Positions 8,330 to 13,593 of a DNA stretch of 13,593 nucleotides are shown here, piece by piece. Position 1 is the first letter of the stretch, and the number at the start of each line of letters is the position of its first letter. The notes below the pieces were generated by a model. The model had not been told where the DNA came from. It saw only the letters and a list, made by a program, of their open reading frames with translations, and did not search any database. This stretch comes from Bacteroidota bacterium (GTDB taxonomy: Bacteria; Bacteroidota; Ignavibacteria; Ignavibacteriales; Ignavibacteriaceae): assembly GCA_021796135.1 (NCBI GenBank), contig JAJYOQ010000065.1:1-13593 (forward strand), read 5' to 3'. Made by a program: the position numbers and the translations under genes.

Positions 8330-8335
8330 AGGAGG
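8330..8335 (+). promoter_or_regulatory. Strong Shine-Dalgarno before the corrinoid-protein gene
   Basis: AGGAGG is a full Shine-Dalgarno match but lies 14 bases before ATG 8350, longer than the usual 5-9. No other in-frame ATG is nearer. Most other genes in the window lack such a motif. Confidence 0.5.
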
Positions 8336-8349
8336 ATTATTATTTTCTT

Positions 8350-9003
8350 ATGAACAGACAGATAATTAAAGGGTTAAAACAATCTACAATAGATTTTGAA
8401 AGAGCTCTTCTTGCAATTGACCGATCCGGCGCGGAAAGAATAATTTCCGTTTTCGAGAAAAACGATAATCGGATGCAGATTGTCAGTGAATTGGTTACAA
8501 ATGCTCTTGAAAATATCGGTAAATACTGGGAAGTAGGAAAAGTAGCTTTGTCTCAAGTATATATGAGCGGAATCATTTGCGAGGAATTAATCGATAAACT
8601 TATCCCTTCATTTAATATCAATCAAAATAATAATCCTGTAGCAGCAATAGCAGTATTTGAAGATTTTCATGTTCTGGGAAAGCGCATTATTTATTCGACA
8701 CTTCGAGCCGGAGGTTTTAACATTATTGATTTGGGTAATGGTCTAAACGCTGAAGATATAGTTAAGAATGTTAAAGAAAAAAATATTAAGATATTGCTTT
8801 TGTCAGTGCTTATGCTTCCCTCTGCTTTAAAGATAAAACAATTGAAAGAGCTTCTTACGGGAATGGATGTCAAAGTTATAGTCGGGGGCGCTCCTTTCAG
8901 ATTCGATGATAAACTTTGGATAGAAGTGGGTGCCGATGCAACAGGAAAAGATCCGTCTGAAACACTGAAGATTATAACTAAGCTAGTGGGGGAAATTAAA
9001 TGA
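8350..9003 (+). CDS. Corrinoid (B12)-binding protein, methyltransferase corrinoid-protein type
   Basis: This small cytoplasmic protein (217 residues) has two domains. Residues 1-95 form a helical cap resembling B12-binding_2, with IGKYWEVGKVALSQVYMSG at 56-74. Residues 97-217 are a Rossmann-like cobalamin domain with all hallmarks: Asp105-x-His107-x-x-Gly110 (EDFHVLG) for base-off/His-on binding, Ser152-Val-Leu154 and Gly179-Gly180. It ends GADATGKDP. Size and layout match corrinoid shuttle proteins of methylotrophic methyltransferases (MtaC, MtbC, MttC type), which carry a methyl group on cobalt. The Trp-then-Glu-His signature of CarH-type B12 photoreceptors is absent (Val70-Tyr71 at those positions), and there is no DNA-binding domain. 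Its stop overlaps the next start by ATGA, so it is made together with the UroD-like protein and the kinase. Whether it carries methyl groups or acts as a sensor is open. Confidence 0.9.
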   Translation: MNRQIIKGLKQSTIDFERALLAIDRSGAERIISVFEKNDNRMQIVSELVTNALENIGKYWEVGKVALSQVYMSGIICEELIDKLIPSFNINQNNNPVAAIAVFEDFHVLGKRIIYSTLRAGGFNIIDLGNGLNAEDIVKNVKEKNIKILLLSVLMLPSALKIKQLKELLTGMDVKVIVGGAPFRFDDKLWIEVGADATGKDPSETLKIITKLVGEIK

Positions 9004-10046
9004 AAAGTTCGACTATGACTTCCATGGAGCGAGTTCTTACAACTCTTGGGCATAAGGAACCCGACAGAGTTCCTTTGTTTCTTTTTGCTACTATGCACGG
9101 AGCAAAAGAATTGGGAATAAGTATTGAAGAATATTTTTCTAAATCCGATAATGTAGTTGAAGGACAGCTTAGAATTAGGAAGAAATATAATAATGATTGT
9201 ATTTATGCTTTTTATTATGCGGCAATAGAAATTGAAGCATTCGGTGGTACTGTTATCTTTTCAGAAGACGGTCCTCCAAATGCCGGATCACCGTTTATAC
9301 GAAATTTTGATACTATCTCAAATCTGCAGCCTCCAAAGATAAATGATGCAAAGCCGCTGCTCAAAGTATTGTCATCGATACAAAAGTTGAAAGAATCCGT
9401 AAAAGAAGATGTTCCAATAATCGGTGTAGTAATGTCGCCATTTTCACTACCGGTTATGCAGCTTGGCTTTGACAAATATTTCGATCTGATGTACTTCCAT
9501 GAAGATTTATTTGACAGGTTAATGAAAGTTAATGAAGAGTTCTGCGTAAATTGGGCAAATTCGCAATTAGAAGCAGGAGCAACTGCAATATGTTATTTTG
9601 ACCCAGTTTCATCGCCGACAATTATTCCCAGGGACAAATACATAAAAACCGGATTTAATATTGCAAAGCGTACATTATCCAGAATTAAAGGACCTACAGC
9701 AACTCACTTTGCATCCGGAAATTCACTCCCTATAATCAATGACATAATACAAACAGGAACTGCCATAGTAAGCGCAAGCACTTTTGAGGATATCAGTCTT
9801 ATTAAAAAAGCATGCGGGAATAAGCTGACAGTACTGGGAAATTTAAATGGTGTTGAAATGCGGAGATGGACAAAAGAAAGTGCTCATCAAATTGTCAGGG
9901 ATCTTATTAGGCAAGCAGCACCCGGCGGAGGTTTTATTTTATCCGATAATCACGGCGAAATCCCATTTCAGGTGCCGGATGAAGTACTTTTATCGATTAC
10001 AGAAGCAGTTAATGTTTACGGAAAATATCCAATGATATCATCATGA
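9000..10046 (+). CDS. Uroporphyrinogen decarboxylase-superfamily protein, MtaA/CmuA-like, with atypical metal site
   Basis: This 348-residue TIM-barrel protein belongs to the UroD superfamily: MERVLTTLGHKEPDRVP (9-25), LEAGATAICYFDPVSSPTIIP (190-210), THFASGN (235-241), LGNLNGVEM (279-287) and PGGGFILSDN (308-317). True HemE features such as the MRQAGR motif are absent, so it is not haem biosynthesis. MtaA and MtbA, which move methyl groups from corrinoid proteins to a thiol, bind zinc with His-x-Cys and a distant Cys. Here the first site reads His236-Phe-Ala238, and the second region reads SDNHGEIP (His318) where the family usually has a Cys. The usual zinc-thiolate chemistry is therefore unlikely, and a different metal site or a non-catalytic binding role is possible. 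It overlaps both neighbours by ATGA, implying 1:1:1 production with the corrinoid protein and the kinase. Confidence 0.88.
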   Translation: MKSSTMTSMERVLTTLGHKEPDRVPLFLFATMHGAKELGISIEEYFSKSDNVVEGQLRIRKKYNNDCIYAFYYAAIEIEAFGGTVIFSEDGPPNAGSPFIRNFDTISNLQPPKINDAKPLLKVLSSIQKLKESVKEDVPIIGVVMSPFSLPVMQLGFDKYFDLMYFHEDLFDRLMKVNEEFCVNWANSQLEAGATAICYFDPVSSPTIIPRDKYIKTGFNIAKRTLSRIKGPTATHFASGNSLPIINDIIQTGTAIVSASTFEDISLIKKACGNKLTVLGNLNGVEMRRWTKESAHQIVRDLIRQAAPGGGFILSDNHGEIPFQVPDEVLLSITEAVNVYGKYPMISS

Positions 10047-11737
10047 ACGAAGAACAAAAACTTTGCATTATAGTTTGTGATAATTTTGCTCCCGAAATAA
10101 TTCATATAATTAATTCTGAGAGTTATCCCGATGTAACTGTTAAAAGTTTTTATTCGTTATGCAATAGCTCAAATTTAATCGAGGAAAGAGTTGAGCAAAT
10201 AATTAATGAATCAGGTTTAGACTATTCCAATACAATTTTTATCGGATGCCCGTGTACTTTAACTAAAAAAGGAGAGATTGGAGAAAAGATTAAATCAGAA
10301 ATCGTTCAGCTTGAACAATCATTTGAACTTTTAATAAGCAAAGAAATGATCGAGCATTTTGTTTCAAAAAAATATTATTTGGTTTCAAGCGGATGGTTAA
10401 AGAGTTATAAAAGGCATATTAAGGATTGGGGATTTGAGCCGGATATTGCAAAGAGATTTTTCGGGGAAATAGCCCAAAAAATAATGTTCCTTGATACGGG
10501 ATTGCCCGGTGATTTTTTACCTCAAATTAAAGATTTGTCACATTATACGGGGCTTCCATTTGAAATTCTTCCAATAGGTTTGTCTCATTGTAAATTATTT
10601 TTAGATTCGATCATTTCCAAGTGGAGAGAAGAAAGAGAAAGAATTACCAATAATGAAAGACTGGCTGCCGCCTCAAGCCGCGCCGCAGACTACGCACTCG
10701 TATTTAATGAAATAAATAGACTTGTAGAACTTACAGATGAGAAAGAGATTATAAATAAAATATCGTATCTCATCAATTTACTTTTTGCCCCTAAGGAAAT
10801 TAAATATAAGCCTAATAATAAAGATAAATATGAGAAATTTGATTTAATGCAAAAAGAGGAAATAGAAAGTGAGAGATCACAAAATAATAGTTTCATAATT
10901 GTACTGCATCATAATGGTGAAAAGTTGGGTGTATTTGAGCTTATAGAAATTCCATTCCCGCAGTACATCAATAAGTATAAAGAGATATCAAAAATTATAG
11001 GCAGTATCGGCGGACTTGCTTTAGCAAATGCAAGAAAATTTGAAATGATTTCGGCTAAGAATAAGTTTTTTGCAATTATATCACATGATCTTAAAAGTCC
11101 ATTCCAAGGTATTTTAAATATAACAGAACTAATGGCGGAAAGCGCTGAAATGTTTTCAGCTAGTGAAATTGCTGAGCAAAGTATATCACTTAACAAGACA
11201 GCCAGAAATTTTTATAAGCTTTTAGAAGATTTACTCACCTGGGCAAAAACACAAGCGGGTTCTATAGACTATTCACCTTTAGAATGTAATTTATATTATA
11301 TGGTTTCCAGAAATATTGATACAATTAATCAGCGTGCTCAACAAAAAGGAATTTCGATTCTAAATGAAATAGACGGTAAATTGGGTGTTTCTGCAGATGA
11401 AAAGATGTTTGATACAATACTTAGGAATTTATTGTCTAATGCAGTTAAGTTTACAAAGAGAGATGGCAAAATCTCAGTAAAATCAGATCTGAGTAATGAT
11501 GGTATGGTTAAAATCTGCATTAGTGATGACGGAGTGGGAATAAAGCAAGATGATTTAAATAAACTTTTCAAAATTGGAGAAAAAGTCAGTACCAAAGGTA
11601 CTGACGGAGAATCTAGTACAGGATTAGGATTATTACTTTGCAAAGAATTTGTTGAAAGGCATGGAGGAAGAATTTGGGCTGAGAGTGTTTTGAATGAAGG
11701 GAGCACATTTTGTTTTACACTGCCGCTTGTCGAATAA
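10043..11737 (+). CDS. Soluble sensor histidine kinase with DUF1638-like N-terminal domain, GAF-like domain and HisKA-HATPase core
   Basis: The 564-residue protein has no membrane segment. Residues 1-197 resemble DUF1638, a family often encoded beside corrinoid methyltransferases: FIGCPC (66-71), YYLVSSGWLKSYKRHIKDWGF (111-131), IMFLDTGLP (147-155) and LPIGLSHCK (176-184). This assignment is from memory of the family pattern and is moderate. Cysteines 8, 12, 40, 69, 71 and 183 could bind a metal or cluster. A basic linker follows, then a GAF-like domain (about 215-332, ending GLALANARKFE). The kinase core has the H-box FFAIISHDLKSPF with His348, the N-box Asn462/Asn466, DDGVGI (495-500) and TGLGL (526-530), ending FCFTLPLVE. 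It overlaps the UroD-like gene by ATGA. No response regulator is in the window. It probably senses the state of the corrinoid pair or its methyl donor. Confidence 0.88.
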   Translation: MNEEQKLCIIVCDNFAPEIIHIINSESYPDVTVKSFYSLCNSSNLIEERVEQIINESGLDYSNTIFIGCPCTLTKKGEIGEKIKSEIVQLEQSFELLISKEMIEHFVSKKYYLVSSGWLKSYKRHIKDWGFEPDIAKRFFGEIAQKIMFLDTGLPGDFLPQIKDLSHYTGLPFEILPIGLSHCKLFLDSIISKWREERERITNNERLAAASSRAADYALVFNEINRLVELTDEKEIINKISYLINLLFAPKEIKYKPNNKDKYEKFDLMQKEEIESERSQNNSFIIVLHHNGEKLGVFELIEIPFPQYINKYKEISKIIGSIGGLALANARKFEMISAKNKFFAIISHDLKSPFQGILNITELMAESAEMFSASEIAEQSISLNKTARNFYKLLEDLLTWAKTQAGSIDYSPLECNLYYMVSRNIDTINQRAQQKGISILNEIDGKLGVSADEKMFDTILRNLLSNAVKFTKRDGKISVKSDLSNDGMVKICISDDGVGIKQDDLNKLFKIGEKVSTKGTDGESSTGLGLLLCKEFVERHGGRIWAESVLNEGSTFCFTLPLVE

Positions 11738-11796
11738 ATTTGGTGCAAGCGGCAGAGAAAAATCTAATCAAAATCATCGCATAAAATTTGAAACCT

Positions 11797-11821
11797 TAAA
11801 TAAATTTTCTAAATTTATTTA
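11797..11821. terminator. Perfect hairpin between convergent genes
   Basis: TAAATAAATTT (11797-11807) and AAATTTATTTA (11811-11821) are perfect 11-base inverted arms around a TCT loop. CGCATAAA (11778-11785) and TTTATGCG (11818-11825) form an alternative 8-base pairing. It lies between the kinase stop and the end of the DUF4382 fragment, so a two-way terminator is plausible, although the stem is nearly all A-T. Confidence 0.4.
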
Positions 11822-12459
11822 TGCGAAAGAACTACTGTTCCGATACTTGTTGTATTTGAAGCAGTCACAGAAACATTACTTATTGTAGTGTCTTTATAAG
11901 TAGTATCCTGCGGCGAAATATATACCGAATAGCTTCCGGGATTTAAATATTGAATTTTAAATCCGCCATTAATATCCGTAGAAGTAGATACACTGTCTGA
12001 AGAATTTATAGCCCATACATTTGCAGATGTAACAGGTGATACAGTTCCCGCGATTATTCCGGTTGTCGCTGTAGCCACTACTCGTATTACTGGCTTAAGA
12101 ATAAACTTTGGATTGAATGGAGATCCAGTAGCAACAATTGAACGGTTTGCATCAAAATCTAATGTCAATAAATAAGCAATTCCGGGCTGAATGGTTGCAT
12201 TTAAGTTCAATTTAATACCGCTTTGACTTCCGCTTGGCGTGGTTAATGCAAAAGATTGACCATTCATAACTAAATTGCTTCCGCTTCCTACATATAATCT
12301 TAATTGAGTATAATTACCTGCCTGTAAATTACTTTCGCCTATCACAGCATTAGCGCCATTAACAAGCTCTAGTAAGTTATATGTAGTTGGATTGTTATTT
12401 AAAGTAAACCAGCCGCAAGGTAACGAAAAATCTGCGATACGCCTGCATATATTGCTTGT
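11815..12459 (-). pseudogene. DUF4382 domain protein with carboxypeptidase-regulatory-like tail, 5'-truncated
   Basis: The frame ends at TAA 11817-11815 and is open back to an in-frame TAA at 12462-12460. DUF4382 similarity starts at about 12411 (CGWFTLNNN; YNLLELVNG) and continues with AGNYTQLRLYVG, GIKLNLN, TLDFDANRSIV and FILKPVIRVV. After that, a carboxypeptidase-regulatory-like beta-sandwich domain (IIAGTVSP, DINGGFKIQYLNPGSYSVYI, TTISNVSV, IGTVVLSHK) reaches the end. Family members normally start with a lipoprotein or signal peptide and a DUF4382 N-terminus of roughly 80 residues (typically with a TDAP-like motif); both are missing. The only in-frame start is a GTG at 12345, inside the conserved domain. 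Only about 170 bases separate the open frame from the next gene, and all frames there are stop-rich, so a deletion or rearrangement explains this better than a single frameshift. The intact form would be an exported surface protein of unknown function. Confidence 0.7.
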
Positions 12460-12565
12460 TTATTAACGAGTCTTAATTACAATAATTCATTGCCTAACTA
12501 TTTTATAATTGATCAAGACATTACAAAAGGATTATTTGTAATAAGCATACAGAATTATCTTTTTT

Positions 12566-12573
12566 TATATTTG
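12566..12573 (+). promoter_or_regulatory. Possible -7 box for the phosphoesterase gene
   Basis: TATATTTG matches TAnnTTTG and lies 57 bases before ATG 12631. A TTTG at 12535-12538 is farther upstream than the normal -33 spacing, so support rests mainly on the -7 box. The stretch 12460-12630 is otherwise AT-rich, with no gene seen. Confidence 0.4.
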
Positions 12574-12630
12574 TATCAGCTTATTTTCAGTTTTTATTTT
12601 CGAATTGTAATTTTTAATTCCAGAGGAAAT

Positions 12631-13593
12631 ATGAAAAGAATATTATTGTTATTAATGCCGTTAGTAATTTTATCTTTTGGGTTTTTAGGGTTGCCATCAA
12701 AAAAAATTTCGCAAAAGAATTCAATTAAACTTCCAGTATATAGTCATATTGTAATTGTTATTGAAGAGAACAAAAGCTATGATCAAATTGTCGGAAATAA
12801 GGCAGCTCCATATGTAAATTCTGTGCTGATTAAAGAAGGAGCAAACCTTACTCAAATGTATGCCGAAGAGCATTTCAGCGAAGGAAATTATTTTTGGCTT
12901 CTTTCAGGCAGTAACCAAGATGTAAAGTTTTTTGACGGAACTCCCGATAAAATTAATAACTCGAATTATCCTTTTCATTCGGATAACATTGCACATCAAT
13001 TAATACAAAAGGGATATACTTTCAAAGGATATTCAGAGAGTCTACCGGAAATCGGGGATACTATTTCTCTATCAGGATATTATGCAAGGAAGCATGTGCC
13101 TTGGATAAGTTTTGCTAATATCCCAAACGGTAAAACAGTTAAGACTTCTTCAAATCTTCAGTTTAAGCAATTTCCGTCAGATTTTAATAAGCTGCCGACT
13201 TTAAGCATTGTAATTCCAAATTTAATTGATGATATGCATAATGGAACTCCGCCGCAAAGCGTCAAAGACGGCGATGCCTGGTTAGAAAAAAATCTGGATA
13301 AATATTATCAGTGGGCAAAGAAACATAATAGTCTCTTAATATTTACTTTTGACGAGAATGATGATGCAACTCATTATTCGGGATTAACCGATCCGGCAAG
13401 CAAAGATCATTCAATAAGGAACAGAATACCTACAATAATAGCTGGTGCACACATAAAGCACGGAAATTATAAAGAAGGCAATGGTGTTACGCATGTAAAT
13501 ATTCTAAGAACCATTGAAGCAATATACGGATTGTCCAAGGTTGGAAATCAACAAGAGAATGCCTTAAAGTTTGGAATATCGAATGACTATATA
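12631..13593 (+). CDS. Secreted phosphoesterase (acid phosphatase / phospholipase C superfamily), cut by window edge
   Basis: Starting at ATG 12631, with AGAGGA 3 bases before it, the frame runs 321 codons to the window end without a stop. Residues 1-20 form a signal peptide (MKRILLLLMPLVILSF). The mature part fits the phosphoesterase family (alkaline-phosphatase superfamily): HIVIVIEENKSYDQIVG (39-55) with metal-ligand candidates Glu45, Glu46 and Asn47; EEHFSEGNYFWLLSGSN (79-95) in place of the usual HPSxPNY block; LSIVIPNLIDDMHNG (191-205); DGDAWL (213-218); FTFDEND (238-244) with Asp241 and Glu242; and VTHVNILRTIEAIYGL (286-301) with His288. It probably acts in the periplasm or outside the cell to release phosphate from esters, but the substrate is unknown. 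It stands alone, divergent from the truncated DUF4382 gene. At 321 residues it is close to full length for this family. Confidence 0.88.
   Translation, partial: MKRILLLLMPLVILSFGFLGLPSKKISQKNSIKLPVYSHIVIVIEENKSYDQIVGNKAAPYVNSVLIKEGANLTQMYAEEHFSEGNYFWLLSGSNQDVKFFDGTPDKINNSNYPFHSDNIAHQLIQKGYTFKGYSESLPEIGDTISLSGYYARKHVPWISFANIPNGKTVKTSSNLQFKQFPSDFNKLPTLSIVIPNLIDDMHNGTPPQSVKDGDAWLEKNLDKYYQWAKKHNSLLIFTFDENDDATHYSGLTDPASKDHSIRNRIPTIIAGAHIKHGNYKEGNGVTHVNILRTIEAIYGLSKVGNQQENALKFGISNDYI

Noticed and set aside
8022..8349. Cobalamin riboswitch controlling the BtuB-like receptor or the corrinoid operon
   Set aside because: I looked on both strands for the conserved B12-box core (GCCACTG and flanking helices). 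CACTGCCAG near 8084 only superficially resembles it. The receptor's likely promoter leaves a leader of about 35 bases, too short for one.
8350..9003. CarH-like B12 photoreceptor or MerR-type regulator
   Set aside because: There is no DNA-binding domain, and the Glu-His that should follow the cap Trp60 is replaced by Val70-Tyr71. The layout fits methyltransferase corrinoid proteins better.
8691..9475. Minus-strand open frames at 8691-9098 and 9215-9475
   Set aside because: They are antisense to the corrinoid and UroD-like genes, low in complexity, and have no recognisable domain or ribosome binding site.
9000..10046. HemE, the haem-pathway uroporphyrinogen decarboxylase
   Set aside because: The N-terminal MRQAGR-type substrate motif is missing, and the gene sits with a corrinoid protein and a kinase, not haem genes.

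Overview
The window is a low-G+C bacterial segment, probably from the Ignavibacteria/Chlorobi branch of the Bacteroidota. That placement is an inference from the AT-rich coding sequence, the TAnnTTTG-type -7 promoter boxes, the nadB-nadC-nadA cluster, the TonB receptor, and a secreted DUF4382 protein with a carboxypeptidase-regulatory-like tail. No tRNA, rRNA, CRISPR array or transposase was seen. Genes are cut off at both window edges.

Layout. Minus strand, 1-8021: a membrane MASE1-PAS-HisKA_2 histidine kinase (runs off the left edge), an alpha/beta hydrolase, the de novo NAD genes nadA, nadC and nadB, and a BtuB-like TonB-dependent outer-membrane receptor. Read in the direction of transcription the order is receptor, nadB, nadC, nadA, hydrolase, kinase. 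A 328-base divergent intergenic region (8022-8349) holds a Bacteroidota-type promoter for the receptor and two hairpins. Plus strand, 8350-11737: three genes joined by 4-base ATGA overlaps. They encode a corrinoid (B12)-binding protein, a UroD/MtaA-superfamily protein and a soluble sensor histidine kinase with a DUF1638-like N-terminus. The kinase converges on a 5'-truncated DUF4382 gene on the minus strand. A secreted phosphoesterase on the plus strand runs off the right edge.

How the genes work together. NadB, NadA and NadC make nicotinate mononucleotide from aspartate and dihydroxyacetone phosphate, so that block is ordinary. The most interesting part is the coupled trio at 8350-11737. A corrinoid protein with an intact DxHxxG/SxL/GG cobalamin site sits with an MtaA-like protein whose usual zinc-ligand cysteines are absent, and both are translationally coupled to a kinase whose input domain belongs to a family found beside corrinoid methyltransferases. 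No substrate-specific methyltransferase is present. The working hypothesis is a corrinoid- or methyl-dependent signalling module, possibly connected with the divergent BtuB-like receptor, rather than a catabolic methyltransferase. Two warnings apply to the data: the first 27 bases are an exact inverted copy of 721-747, which suggests an assembly artefact at the left edge, and the DUF4382 gene lacks its N-terminal third.
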